Source: Gammaproteobacteria bacterium
GTDB taxonomy: Bacteria; Pseudomonadota; Gammaproteobacteria; Eutrophobiales; Eutrophobiaceae
Length of the DNA stretch: 64,000 nucleotides
Direction: 5' to 3'
Assembly: GCA_030829985.1 (NCBI GenBank)
Contig: JAURNW010000013.1
Location: 100,066-164,065, forward strand
The first letter of the stretch is position 1. Each line of letters opens with the position of its first letter. Below the pieces are notes generated by a model, which was given only the letters and a program-made list of their open reading frames with translations, did no database searches and was not told the origin of the DNA. A program made the translations under genes and the position numbers. This document shows positions 47,178 through 56,945 of the stretch, piece after piece.

Positions 47178-49322
47178 TTGAAAAAAATTAGACAACTCTT
47201 TTTATTTATCTTAACACTATTGTTGGTGTTTTCTAATGTCTACGCAGACATCAAGATCGTAACTGATTCAGAACTTACACCAAAAACCAAACATATTCGA
47301 GCAAACGAATTAATCACGCATATCCTGACAACTTATCATTATAAGAAAACAGAACTTGACGACACACTTTCTGCTCTGATTTATAAACATTATTTAGAAA
47401 ACCTGGACCAAAATAAGGCCTACTTTTTAAAAACAGATATAGATGAATTTAATCAATTCAAATATAAAATTGATGATGCCATTATAAAATCAGATCTGGA
47501 ACCTGCCTTTGAGATATTTAAACGATATCGTCAAAGAGTTGATGAACGAATTCAATATGCATTAAATCAAATTAATTCAGATTTCAATTTTGATATTGAT
47601 GAAAATTACCGATTTGATCGTCGTGATGATGACTGGTTTGGGAGTAAAGCTGAGCTCGATAAACTTTGGCATAAACGTGTCAAAAATGATGTGTTAAATT
47701 TAAACTTGGCAGGAAAAGAACCCGATGAAATTCTAAAGACCTTGTCAGATCGTTATAATCGAATTCTTACCAGCACATTTCAGTTAAATTCAAACGATGT
47801 ATTTCAATCTTTTATTAATGCGTATACAACTGCAATAGAGCCACACACAGCCTATTTTTCGCCGCGAACTTCTGAAAATTTTGACATTAGTATGCGATTA
47901 TCACTTGAAGGTATCGGTGCCGTATTACGCGGTGACAATGACTATACTCAAGTAGTCAAAATCATTACGGGCGGACCTGCAGATTTAAGCAAAGAGTTGA
48001 AAGCCGACGACAGAATAATTGGTGTGGGACAAAACAAGGATGGAAAGATTGTTGATGTGATTGGCTGGCGGCTAGATGATGTCGTTGACCTTATACGTGG
48101 TCCTAAAAACACCATCATAAAACTTGAAGTGTTACCAAAAGGTGTCGGCCCTGAAGGTCCATCAAAAATAGTCACTATGACTCGTGATAAGATTAAATTG
48201 GAAGAACAGGATGCAAGTTCAAGTATAATAGATGTACCTGAATCTGATACGAAAGTAGGTGTTATTAATCTTCCAACTTTTTATATAGATTTTGCTGCGC
48301 AGGCTGAAGGTAAGCGAGATTATAAAAGCACCTCTCGCGATGTCCGCAAACTGATAGACTCGATGGTTAAAGATAATATTGACGGATTAATTATCGATTT
48401 ACGTGGCAATGGTGGTGGCTCATTATCAGAAGCTCTGGAACTCACAGGTCTCTTTATAGATAGAGGTCCGGTTGTTCAAACTAAAGATGCTTCAGGTCGT
48501 GTCGATATCAATTACGATCCTGAACCGGGTATTAGTTACCCCGGCCCACTTGCAGTGTTGGTTGATCGTGATAGTGCATCTGCTTCGGAAATTTTTGCCG
48601 GCGCAATACAGGATTACCATAGAGGTATTATTATTGGTGAACCTACATTTGGCAAAGGTACTGTCCAGAATGTCATCGATCTGAATCGCTTTATCAAAGA
48701 CAGTGATGAAGATCATGGTCGATTAAAAACAACAATCGCACAATTCTTCCGTGTTAGCGGTGGAAGTAATCAACACAAAGGCGTTGTGCCTGATATTATT
48801 TTTCCTACTGCGGAAGATTCCTCTAATCAAGGTGAACGTGCCTATGAAAATGCTCTCCCATGGGATCAAGTAAAGCCGGCGCGATACTATCCTGCAAGTG
48901 CACCGATAGACAGTTTTCAGAATGCTAAAATAGCGCATGAAAAAAGAATCAAGAATAACAAGTTATTTCAATTATTAATGGATGACTTACTATTGAAACG
49001 TGAAGCAACTGATAAAAAAGAAATATCTTTACTGGAAAGCCAACGTAAAGAAGAACGTGAAAAAATACTGACTGCAAAAAAAGAGATCAAAAATGCTATG
49101 CGCGTTCAAAAAGGACTACCGCCTATAGTCGATGCAGAAGAAGATGAGGATGAGGATATAGACTCATCTGATGACGATAATGAAGAAGACGATCGAGTAG
49201 ATGTATTATTGAACGAAACTGCAAATATATTAAATGATTTAATATCTCCACCAAAAGATGTTGGGGTAGATACAAGAACAGTTCATAATAAGAAAGCAGC
49301 AGTGATAAACAATAATCTTTGA
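47178..49322 (+). CDS. prc: Tail-specific protease Prc (Tsp)
   Basis: 714 residues. TTG start at 47178 gives a signal peptide (MKKIRQLFLFILTLL...VYA). Next come an N-terminal helical domain, a PDZ domain (LEGIGAVLRGDNDYTQVVKI), and the S41 protease domain with DLRGNGGGSLSEALELTG, catalytic Ser in DRDSASASEIFAG and Lys in GEPTFGKGT. The C-terminal DUF3340 region ends in an acidic stretch. It degrades periplasmic proteins with hydrophobic C-termini and processes cell wall enzymes. An ATG-free start is common for such genes; no alternative Met is suitable. Confidence 0.95.
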   Translation: MKKIRQLFLFILTLLLVFSNVYADIKIVTDSELTPKTKHIRANELITHILTTYHYKKTELDDTLSALIYKHYLENLDQNKAYFLKTDIDEFNQFKYKIDDAIIKSDLEPAFEIFKRYRQRVDERIQYALNQINSDFNFDIDENYRFDRRDDDWFGSKAELDKLWHKRVKNDVLNLNLAGKEPDEILKTLSDRYNRILTSTFQLNSNDVFQSFINAYTTAIEPHTAYFSPRTSENFDISMRLSLEGIGAVLRGDNDYTQVVKIITGGPADLSKELKADDRIIGVGQNKDGKIVDVIGWRLDDVVDLIRGPKNTIIKLEVLPKGVGPEGPSKIVTMTRDKIKLEEQDASSSIIDVPESDTKVGVINLPTFYIDFAAQAEGKRDYKSTSRDVRKLIDSMVKDNIDGLIIDLRGNGGGSLSEALELTGLFIDRGPVVQTKDASGRVDINYDPEPGISYPGPLAVLVDRDSASASEIFAGAIQDYHRGIIIGEPTFGKGTVQNVIDLNRFIKDSDEDHGRLKTTIAQFFRVSGGSNQHKGVVPDIIFPTAEDSSNQGERAYENALPWDQVKPARYYPASAPIDSFQNAKIAHEKRIKNNKLFQLLMDDLLLKREATDKKEISLLESQRKEEREKILTAKKEIKNAMRVQKGLPPIVDAEEDEDEDIDSSDDDNEEDDRVDVLLNETANILNDLISPPKDVGVDTRTVHNKKAAVINNNL

Positions 49323-49391
49323 TATCAACCGTAGCATCCACTTTTAATTAAAAAACCTGTACGACTACAAAACTAGATAGGGAGAGCTGTC

Positions 49392-50420
49392 ATTAAAAAC
49401 ACACCAGCAACATTAATTGAGGGCGATGGTATTGGCCCTGAAATTCTGGACTCAACCGTAAAAATTCTTGATGCACTCGGTGCTAAGTTTGAATGGCACC
49501 GTTTTAAGGCTGGACTTTCTGCGTTTGAGGAGTTTGGCGACCCACTCCCGAAGGCGATGATGGACAATATTCGTGAAACACGACTAGCGCTTAAAGCGCC
49601 ATTAGGAACCCCGATTGGAGACGGCTTTCGTTCTGCAAACGTTCGTTTAAGAGAAGAGTTTAAACTTTATGCAAATGTCCGCCCTGCTGTCTCATACCTG
49701 CACGATCGACGACGTTATGACAATATAGACATCGTCCTGATTCGAGAAAACACACAAGGTTTCTATGTTGGTGTAGAACACTACATACCGATTGATGACG
49801 ACCCTAAAGCAGTTGCTGAAGCGTCCGGGATTATCACCCGATCTGGTTGTCGTAAGATTGCGCGATACACCTTTGACTATGCGATAAAGAATAATCGAAA
49901 AAAAGTAACTATTGTTCATAAAGCTAATATATTAAAAAAACTGACTGGCCTTTTTCTAGAGACTGCGAGAGAAGTTAGCCAGGAAGAAAAGTATAAAGGA
50001 AAATTCGAGATTGAAGATCGCATTGTAGATAACACTGCCATGCAGTTAGTTACCAATCCGGGTCAATTTGACATGATTCTAACCACAAATATGTTTGGTG
50101 ATATACTATCGGATGAAATTGCTGGATTGATCGGTGGCTTAGGTCTCGCACCAGGCGGAAATATTGGTGAGGATGCTGCAATATTTGAGGCCGTACATGG
50201 CACAGCACCGGATATTGCAGGACAGGGTATTGCCAACCCGACAGCATTACTTTTAGCTTCGGCTATGATGCTTGATCATATAGAAGAAAAGCCACTGGCT
50301 GACAGATTGCGTGACGCTATAAAAGATGCTTTAAGTGACCCAAAAACACGCACTGGAGACCTTCATGGTACTGCTAATACGAAAGGATATACCGAAGCAA
50401 TTATTCGTCACTTAAGTTAA
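49392..50420 (+). CDS. icd: NAD-type isocitrate dehydrogenase with apparent ATT start
   Basis: The conserved protein begins with KNTPATLIEGDGIGPEI, coded from 49395, well upstream of the first ATG at 49557; 55 family residues would be lost with that ATG. The frame is stopped at 49374-49376, and between the stop and the first conserved codon there is no ATG, GTG, TTG or CTG in frame. ATT at 49392 is the best start: a GGGAGAG ribosome-binding site (49380-49386) ends five bases before it. The product (342 residues) has RENTQGFYVGVEHYI, the metal-binding DNTAMQLVTNP and TTNMFGDILSDE, and HGTAPDIAGQ. It fits the smaller NAD-dependent class of the TCA-cycle enzyme, though isopropylmalate or homoisocitrate dehydrogenase cannot be wholly excluded. 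Confidence 0.9.
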   Translation: MKNTPATLIEGDGIGPEILDSTVKILDALGAKFEWHRFKAGLSAFEEFGDPLPKAMMDNIRETRLALKAPLGTPIGDGFRSANVRLREEFKLYANVRPAVSYLHDRRRYDNIDIVLIRENTQGFYVGVEHYIPIDDDPKAVAEASGIITRSGCRKIARYTFDYAIKNNRKKVTIVHKANILKKLTGLFLETAREVSQEEKYKGKFEIEDRIVDNTAMQLVTNPGQFDMILTTNMFGDILSDEIAGLIGGLGLAPGGNIGEDAAIFEAVHGTAPDIAGQGIANPTALLLASAMMLDHIEEKPLADRLRDAIKDALSDPKTRTGDLHGTANTKGYTEAIIRHLS

Positions 50421-50442
50421 TATTTTAAAATATTTCTACAAC

Positions 50443-50477
50443 ATAAATAAGCAGTCCTGGAATGGCTGCTTATTTAT
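50443..50477. terminator. Hairpin between convergent icd and peptidase genes
   Basis: ATAAATAAGCAG (50443-50454) and CTGCTTATTTAT (50466-50477) form a perfect 12-bp stem with an 11-base loop, in the 68 bp between two convergent genes. The T/A-rich arms could serve as the T-run on either strand, so a bidirectional terminator is likely. Confidence 0.7.
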
Positions 50478-50488
50478 AAAGTATATAG

Positions 50489-52438
50489 TCAAAGAAATTC
50501 AACTGGTTCAATCTCATCAGCACATTCAAAATCAAATATTGTTGAATAAAAATATAACTCTGCTTCCAGAGTTCGTTTAATATTCTTTGCCTCTCGAAAA
50601 CCATGTTGCTCGCCTTCATAGGCAATATAAACTACCGGGATCCCTTTTTCTTTTAAGGCTTTAACCATCATTTCTGCCTGATTTGGCAGTACGATTTTAT
50701 CTTCTAGCCCTTGAAAGAAGATAACAGGACAAGATAATTTATCTACTGCATTGACTGGTGATCGCTGTTTATATAGTTTCTTTTCTTGTGGATAAATTCC
50801 GATCAGGGTATCAAGATAACGTGATTCAAATTTATGCGTTTCTTTTGCCAGTGACTCCAGATCACTCACGCCATAATGACTGGCGCCGGCTTTAAAGACA
50901 TCAGTAAATGCTAATGCGGCAAGGGTAGTAAATCCTCCCGCGCTACCACCACGTATAGCAAGACGTTTTTTATCAGCCCACCCTTTTTCTGCAACGTAAA
51001 GTGCAGCTTTACTACAATCGTTAACGTCAACAATTCCCCAATTCCCGTTTAGTCGTTGTCTGTATTCTCGACCATAACCACTACTACCACCATAATTAAC
51101 ATCAAGCACAGCAAAACCACGACTGCTAAAAAACTGCACAACCATTTTCAGTCCATTATGCGATTCACCTGTTGGACCGCCATGACTCATGACAATCAAT
51201 GGCGGCTTTTCATTATCCAGACCTGTAAAGTATCTATTTTGTGGACGATAAAAAATAGCATGTGCATTTTTATCATCAGTCACAGGAAAACTGATGCTCT
51301 CACCAATTGAAATATATTTTTGATCCAGGCTAAGTTGGTTTGATTTTCGTATGATATTAGCTTCTTGCTGTTCAAGATCAAATTCAATTATAGAGGCAAA
51401 ATCAGTCGGTGATGCGGCGAGAAAACAAACACGGTTTTGATTGTAAACTACTGATTCAATATCTGTATATGGTAGCGATAATGTCTCTAGCGTTTTTCCC
51501 ACAGTGCTGATTGTCGCAAGGTAGGCTGAGCCTTGGTGTCTATAAACTGCGATGATTGAATCATTATTTATAAAATCGTAATTACATTCACGAAATGACC
51601 ATTGTGGCACGGCAAATTCAGCTTCACGCTCAACAATACACTCAATACTGTTATCCTTAACAGAATAGATATTCCACCAGTTGTTTCTATCCGAAATAAA
51701 ATAAAGAGTATCATCAGGGCCCCATAATGGCTGACATATCGCTTCATGATCTTCCCCGCCTGCAATTAGCGTTTCCTTTTCTATTTCACCTTTACTGTTG
51801 ATGTTGGCAATAGTCAGATTAGTATCATCCCAGGGCATATTTGGATGAAACCAACTAATCCAGCATAGATTTTTTCCATCGTGACTTAACCTTGGATTCG
51901 AGTAAAAATCAGCGCCTTCAACCAGAACTTTCTCAGCATCAGGATCCGAGAGAGGTATTACAACTATGGTATTAATCGGTTCACAAGTTTTATCTGAATG
52001 GTCTTCTCGAACACAGATTAATCTATCATGATATTTATCAAAGACCATGTCTGCATAACGATAGTCTTTCTGATCAGTAATCTTGATACATACATTAGTC
52101 GCATCAATCAGATAAAGATCTTGATCAGTAAAATTTGTAAAAAAAACACCTCGTTCAGTCACTAGATATGAACCACCACCGTATTCGTGTACACGCGTCC
52201 GCGCATTGAACTCAGACGGAATAACATCTAATTCCTGACCATCTGCTGCTTTTTTAACAATGACATATCTTCCACCTTCATTCGCTCGCATCTCTACCCA
52301 ATATATTTCATTCTCAAATATACTGATTTCGCCTAAGCCGACACTACTATTAAGCATCAGGTCTGTCGTGATAGTCGATTCCCACGAACCAAACGCTGCT
52401 TTTTGTTTCGTAAATTTCGGTTTTGGCGGTTTGTACAT
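50489..52438 (-). CDS. S9 family prolyl oligopeptidase-like peptidase
   Basis: 649 residues without signal peptide. An N-terminal beta-propeller (about 30-380) with repeats such as PRLSHDGKNLCWISWFHPN leads to an alpha/beta-hydrolase domain (about 390-640). The Ser nucleophile is in RGGSAGGFTTLAAL, the Asp in GLEDKIVLP and the His in GEQHGFREAK. Cytosolic cleavage of peptides or acyl-peptides is expected; the natural substrate is unknown. Single gene, divergent from the HDAC-like gene. Confidence 0.92.
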   Translation of the reverse strand: MYKPPKPKFTKQKAAFGSWESTITTDLMLNSSVGLGEISIFENEIYWVEMRANEGGRYVIVKKAADGQELDVIPSEFNARTRVHEYGGGSYLVTERGVFFTNFTDQDLYLIDATNVCIKITDQKDYRYADMVFDKYHDRLICVREDHSDKTCEPINTIVVIPLSDPDAEKVLVEGADFYSNPRLSHDGKNLCWISWFHPNMPWDDTNLTIANINSKGEIEKETLIAGGEDHEAICQPLWGPDDTLYFISDRNNWWNIYSVKDNSIECIVEREAEFAVPQWSFRECNYDFINNDSIIAVYRHQGSAYLATISTVGKTLETLSLPYTDIESVVYNQNRVCFLAASPTDFASIIEFDLEQQEANIIRKSNQLSLDQKYISIGESISFPVTDDKNAHAIFYRPQNRYFTGLDNEKPPLIVMSHGGPTGESHNGLKMVVQFFSSRGFAVLDVNYGGSSGYGREYRQRLNGNWGIVDVNDCSKAALYVAEKGWADKKRLAIRGGSAGGFTTLAALAFTDVFKAGASHYGVSDLESLAKETHKFESRYLDTLIGIYPQEKKLYKQRSPVNAVDKLSCPVIFFQGLEDKIVLPNQAEMMVKALKEKGIPVVYIAYEGEQHGFREAKNIKRTLEAELYFYSTIFDFECADEIEPVEFL

Positions 52439-52520
52439 GACAAGATTTCAACTTTTAATGTTATAAAATACGTATAATAACGAATCAGTTTGCTACAGGC
52501 ATTAAAACTTTACAGGCATT

Positions 52521-53471
52521 ATGAAGACCGGTTTTATACAAGACATACGATTTCTGGAACACGATACCGGTCACGGACATCCAGAATGCAGCGCACGTTT
52601 GTCCGAAACATTAAAATATCTGGAAACACAAGACTGGTTTAATTCACTAATACAAATTGATGCAGCAGACGCTGAACTGGACAATATACTAACTGTCCAT
52701 GATTCATCATATATACGACGTGCAGAAGAAGTTTGCCGCTCTGGCAATAGCCATCTGGATTCGATGGACGTTAGTGTATGTACAGAATCATTTGATATTG
52801 CCTTGCTTGCAGCAGGAAGTTCGATTCAGCTTGCTGATGAGGTCATTAATCATAAAGTAGATAATGCCTTTGCACTACTAAGACCTCCTGGCCATCATGC
52901 AGAACATGCTATGGCTATGGGTTTTTGTTTGTTTAACAATATTGCTGTGCTGGCACGTTATCTTCAAAACAGACATGGTGTGGATAAAATTGCTATCGTT
53001 GATTGGGACGTACACCATGGTAATGGCACTCAGCATCTGTTTGAGGAAGATCCTTCTGTGTTATACATCAGCTCTCATCAATATCCATTCTATCCTGGTA
53101 CCGGACATTATTCCGAGACTGGCATTGGTAAAGGTAACGGTGCAACATTGAATTGCCCTATGTCAATGGGTGCCAATGACCTGGACTACGAAGAAGTTTT
53201 TTCGCAAAAGATTTTACCTAAATTGGATCACTTCAAACCCGAATTTATATTGATTTCTGCTGGCTTTGACGCCCATCAAGCTGATCCTTTGGCCAATATC
53301 GATCTGTCCACCGATGCATTCGCATGGATGACGGATCGGATCATGGAAAAAGCAAATCAACATTGTGACAACCGAATTATCTCTTTACTGGAAGGTGGAT
53401 ATAATCTGAACGTGCTACCAAAATGTATCGGGAAACACCTGAAAGTACTTTCAAATGACAACTATAGCTAA
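52521..53471 (+). CDS. Histone deacetylase family protein (class II-like amidohydrolase)
   Basis: 316 residues with all zinc-site motifs: RPPGHHAEHAMAMGFC, IVDWDVHHGNGTQH (Asp and His ligands), LISAGFDAHQADPL and LEGGYN. Bacterial members deacetylate small acetylated amines, polyamines or sometimes proteins. It lies 3 bp before the TPR gene, in an apparent operon with that gene and cbiX. The specific substrate is not visible. Confidence 0.92.
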   Translation: MKTGFIQDIRFLEHDTGHGHPECSARLSETLKYLETQDWFNSLIQIDAADAELDNILTVHDSSYIRRAEEVCRSGNSHLDSMDVSVCTESFDIALLAAGSSIQLADEVINHKVDNAFALLRPPGHHAEHAMAMGFCLFNNIAVLARYLQNRHGVDKIAIVDWDVHHGNGTQHLFEEDPSVLYISSHQYPFYPGTGHYSETGIGKGNGATLNCPMSMGANDLDYEEVFSQKILPKLDHFKPEFILISAGFDAHQADPLANIDLSTDAFAWMTDRIMEKANQHCDNRIISLLEGGYNLNVLPKCIGKHLKVLSNDNYS

Positions 53472-53474
53472 ATC

Positions 53475-54170
53475 ATGAAGTCGATTATTTTAAAAAAATT
53501 ATTTATCAGAACAGGACTTATGCTTCTTATTTCAATTCCAGTTCTGGCTGATATAGATACCAATAGTGAGGCCTTTCAGCTGTATGCTGATACAGATAGA
53601 AGCCAAAAACCGGAACTGATTGAACAGGACAATATTTTAATAGCTAAAGCGACTCACACGTTTGGTACCCGAGAACATGCCGCTGAGGGTTATGTTGAAC
53701 GTGGGTTTAACTTTTACAGCGAAGATAAACTAATACAATCAATGGAGTATTTTAATCAGGCCTGGTTGCTTGATAATAATAATGCTTATATATATCTCGG
53801 TTATGGTTTAATTTTCAAAAAGAACAAACAACCATGTACAGCAACTAAACAGTTTCAAAAAGCGAATGAAAAAGGTTTGAAGGAAAGCGGTTTTTTTGCA
53901 GACTATGCTTATACACTAACGGAATGTGCCGTGACAAAAGAAAAGTCTCAGCAACCAGGTTTATTTCAAAGTTCTAATAATCTGCATATTCTTGCGCTAG
54001 AAACACCAAACAAGCTGTTGCAGGCATATGTCTATCATTCATGGGCAAAATCTTTTTTCCTTCAGGGCAACTATTTAAAGTCGCATGAGATGCTGGAACA
54101 ATCAAAAACACTGGGCGGCAGGAATGATGCTGCCCTTGAAAAATCTATACAAGAAAAATCACAGAATTGA
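53475..54170 (+). CDS. Exported TPR-like protein
   Basis: 231 residues with a signal peptide (about 1-25, ending VLAD) and TPR-like helices, best seen in YVERGFNFYSEDKLIQSMEYFNQAWLLDNNNAYIYLGYGLIF and the following hairpin. Two Cys (in PCTAT and ECAVTK, about residues 116-155) might form a disulfide. Placed between the HDAC-like and CbiX-like genes with gaps of 3 and 9 bp, so the three are co-transcribed. Function unknown. Confidence 0.75.
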   Translation: MKSIILKKLFIRTGLMLLISIPVLADIDTNSEAFQLYADTDRSQKPELIEQDNILIAKATHTFGTREHAAEGYVERGFNFYSEDKLIQSMEYFNQAWLLDNNNAYIYLGYGLIFKKNKQPCTATKQFQKANEKGLKESGFFADYAYTLTECAVTKEKSQQPGLFQSSNNLHILALETPNKLLQAYVYHSWAKSFFLQGNYLKSHEMLEQSKTLGGRNDAALEKSIQEKSQN

Positions 54171-54179
54171 ATAATTAAT

Positions 54180-54548
54180 ATGAATACACTTATTATCCTT
54201 GCGCACGGTAGTCGTCGACAAGAATCAAATCGGGAGATCGTTACACTGGCAGAAAAAGTAAAGTCTATCTCTAACAATGAATACGATATAATTGCACACG
54301 CTTATCTCGAAATTGCAGAACCAAACTTGCCTCAATGCATCGATCAGGTCATTAAAAATGGAGCAAAAAACATTACCGTTTTCCCTTATTTTTTAAACTC
54401 GGGCAACCATGTTAAACGAGATATACCGGCCATCATTGAGAACGCTGTATCTAAATACCCTGATTGTAATTTTAATATTTCAGCATTTATTGGTATGCAC
54501 AAAGATATACCACAGCTTGTACTACAACAATCAAGAATCAAAAAGTAA
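54180..54548 (+). CDS. Short CbiX/SirB-type chelatase
   Basis: 122 residues, the half-length single-domain class. Metal-binding His in LAHGSRRQESN and the C-terminal motif PYFLNSGNHVKRDIPAII are typical of CbiX/SirB, which insert Co or Fe into sirohydrochlorin for cobalamin or siroheme. No other cobalamin or siroheme genes are nearby, so the metal is not known. Confidence 0.88.
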   Translation: MNTLIILAHGSRRQESNREIVTLAEKVKSISNNEYDIIAHAYLEIAEPNLPQCIDQVIKNGAKNITVFPYFLNSGNHVKRDIPAIIENAVSKYPDCNFNISAFIGMHKDIPQLVLQQSRIKK

Positions 54549-54643
54549 ATTCTTACAAAGAATTGAATAATAGTTCATTTTAGTTAGTCACTTAGCTTAT
54601 ATATTTATCTACAATAATCGTATCTGATATAGTAAGCGCCATC

Positions 54644-55921
54644 ATGCAAATTCATCTAAAAACACTTGGCTGCCGTTTGAATGAAGCTGAAATAGAATCC
54701 TGGGCGGAAGATTTCCAGACAAGAGGCCATGTCCTGACACAACATGCCGATGAGGCTGATATTCTGGTTGTTAATACCTGCGCAGTGACGCAAGAAGCAG
54801 TAAAAAAATCACGGCAAATTATAAGACGAACTCATCGAAAAAATCCGCAGGCCAAATTAGTTATCAGCGGTTGTTATGCGAGTCTTGAGAAGAATATAAA
54901 AAATGACATCCCCGGCATTGATCTTTTAATCAATAACCAACAAAAAGATAAGCTGGTTGATATTACACTCAAGGAATTAAACATTGAAACAGTGCCTGCT
55001 TTGTATTCAGAACCGGGCGAGACCAGCATCTTCAGTCTAGGGCGGCATCGTGCATTTATAAAAATACAGGATGGTTGTCGTTATCGATGCACTTTTTGCA
55101 TCGTCACAATTGCAAGAGGTAACGAGCGTAGCCGCACAACAAAAGAAATTATTGATGAAATCAACCATTATCATACACAAGGCGTTCAGGAAATTGTATT
55201 AACCGGCGTCCATGTTGGTGGTTTCGGTAGCGATATTAATTCGAACCTACACGACTTAATCAAAACAATACTTTCAGATACGGATATGCCACGAATAAGA
55301 CTGGCTTCAGTTGAGCCCTGGGATCTGCCAGATAACTTTTTTAACTTATTCTCAAACAAAAGACTTATGCCTCATATGCATCTTCCATTACAAAGTGGCA
55401 GTGATGGTGTTCTAAGGCGAATGTCTCGACGCTGTAAGACTAAAGACTATAAAAACCTGATACTAAAGGCGCGAGCTGAAATTCCTGATTTCAATTTAAC
55501 CACGGATATTATTGTTGGATTTCCCGGAGAAACAGATAGCGAATGGCAAGAATCAATTGAGTTTATTGAAGAAATCGGATTTTCGCATATCCACATTTTT
55601 AGTTATTCCATGCGTGAAGGAACGAAGGCTGCCTCATTGTCTGGCCAGATTAGCAGTGATGTAAAAAAAGAGCGCAGTCGAGAACTGCACGCTCTTAGCA
55701 TGAACATGCGCCAATCTTTCTTGAATGAACAAATCAATAAAACCAGTTCCGTACTATGGGAAAATCGTAACGATGATAATGCATGGACAGGCTATACCGA
55801 TAATTTTATTCGAGTTAGTTTGGTTCCTATTGATGCCTCAGAAATTGAAAACGAAATTTCGAATATAAAGATCATCGGTATAGCAGATAATGTAAATCAT
55901 TGTATAGCTGAAAGTATCTAA
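54644..55921 (+). CDS. mtaB: tRNA t6A37 methylthiotransferase
   Basis: 425 residues. The N-terminal domain has the three Fe-S ligand Cys in LGCRLNEAE, NTCAVTQEA and SGCYASL. The radical SAM motif is CRYRCTFC, followed by ARGNERSR; a TRAM-like C-terminal domain follows. It adds a methylthio group to t6A37 in tRNAs reading ANN codons. It differs from MiaB by the LGCRLNEAE start. Single gene, 95 bp after cbiX. Confidence 0.95.
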   Translation: MQIHLKTLGCRLNEAEIESWAEDFQTRGHVLTQHADEADILVVNTCAVTQEAVKKSRQIIRRTHRKNPQAKLVISGCYASLEKNIKNDIPGIDLLINNQQKDKLVDITLKELNIETVPALYSEPGETSIFSLGRHRAFIKIQDGCRYRCTFCIVTIARGNERSRTTKEIIDEINHYHTQGVQEIVLTGVHVGGFGSDINSNLHDLIKTILSDTDMPRIRLASVEPWDLPDNFFNLFSNKRLMPHMHLPLQSGSDGVLRRMSRRCKTKDYKNLILKARAEIPDFNLTTDIIVGFPGETDSEWQESIEFIEEIGFSHIHIFSYSMREGTKAASLSGQISSDVKKERSRELHALSMNMRQSFLNEQINKTSSVLWENRNDDNAWTGYTDNFIRVSLVPIDASEIENEISNIKIIGIADNVNHCIAESI

Positions 55922-55928
55922 ACATCAT

Positions 55929-56429
55929 CTAACCCGACTCCTTATTACTGCTTGTGTGCTCCTCAATCATTGCGCTGACTTGATCAATCGATTTATTAGC
56001 AAATTGAATTTTTGAAATTTCATCTTTTATTCCTTCAACACCTGAGAATGCGCCAAGCATATCCGGGTTCTTGATTAATTTATGAGCAGCCATCATTATC
56101 TCGTTAATATTTTTCGCCTTGTCCGGTGTAAATTTCATTCCCCACATTTCATGTTTTAAACGAGATAACCTGCGTTTCAATTTTGTACGTTCCTGCTCAA
56201 GAATTTCAAATTCAGCCGTCATTAACTTTACTTTTTCATCATCGCTTGGCGTATTTAGCTCTAATGGCAAATCGACATTCTCAACCTCAGTCAATTCTGA
56301 ATTTACAGATTCTGTTTTTACGCCTTCATTTAAAGACCTATTCCTAATATCAGAACTATTGAATGGCCAAAATAAATTTATTGTAAAAATAACCAGAATG
56401 GCAATAACTATACCTACCATTGCCTTCAT
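55929..56429 (-). CDS. Hypothetical membrane-anchored coiled-coil protein
   Basis: 166 residues: one N-terminal membrane helix (about 5-21, VGIVIAILVIFTINLFW), an acidic linker, then a charged helical region (about 65-100; AEFEILEQERTKLKRRLSRLKHEM) likely to be a coiled coil, and a C-terminal helical part. No known family. Convergent with mtaB, 7 bp apart. It faces the small membrane protein gene at 56581 across a 151-bp region. Confidence 0.7.
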   Translation of the reverse strand: MKAMVGIVIAILVIFTINLFWPFNSSDIRNRSLNEGVKTESVNSELTEVENVDLPLELNTPSDDEKVKLMTAEFEILEQERTKLKRRLSRLKHEMWGMKFTPDKAKNINEIMMAAHKLIKNPDMLGAFSGVEGIKDEISKIQFANKSIDQVSAMIEEHTSSNKESG

Positions 56430-56580
56430 ATAACTCTCCCCACTAAATAAAGCCCACTAGTTTGACATAGTTCACACTCTCTTGTGAAAGTTCGTGAATA
56501 GTTCATATTTTTATCAACAGATTTACCTTTGACATGTCAGTTATCGTAAATTCAAACAAATTAATACCGAGACGACTTTC

Positions 56581-56754
56581 ATGAAATTAACTGTGTATAT
56601 AAAAAAACACCTTATTAGCGACATAATTGTATTACTGGCAACAACTGGAGTGATATATCTCCTCGTAACTACGCTTAATTACCAAAAATTAGACACTGAA
56701 CCGAGCGTCGAAATGATACCAATTAGTGATAGTTCACAGGAAGTATTCGGCTAG
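56581..56754 (+). CDS. Small membrane protein (57 aa)
   Basis: ATG at 56581 to TAG at 56752. The peptide has a basic N-terminus (MKLTVYIKKH), a membrane helix (about 12-32; ISDIIVLLATTGVIYLLVTTL) and an acidic periplasmic-looking tail (SVEMIPISDSSQEVFG). No clear ribosome-binding site is visible. The composition fits a real small membrane protein, but conservation has not been checked. Confidence 0.45.
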   Translation: MKLTVYIKKHLISDIIVLLATTGVIYLLVTTLNYQKLDTEPSVEMIPISDSSQEVFG

Positions 56755-56945
56755 ACAGTTATCATAAAATTACCTAATAAATACATACATTACAATAACT
56801 TAAGTAATATGCATATAATTAACTATTAATGTTATTACTAGGATAATCTTTTAAATATATGATATTTGTAAAATTTTACTTGATTTATTGATCATAATGT
56901 CTTAAATATAGTACCTATAAGTACTTGATTAATTGGGAGAACATA

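Noticed and set aside
56469..56505. TTCACA-N6-TGTGAA palindrome and three AGTTC(A/G) motifs, looking like a CRP site
   Set aside because: The half-sites are in the reverse order of a CRP box (TGTGA-N6-TCACA), and the repeats are irregular (20 and 11 bp apart). No promoter could be fixed to them.
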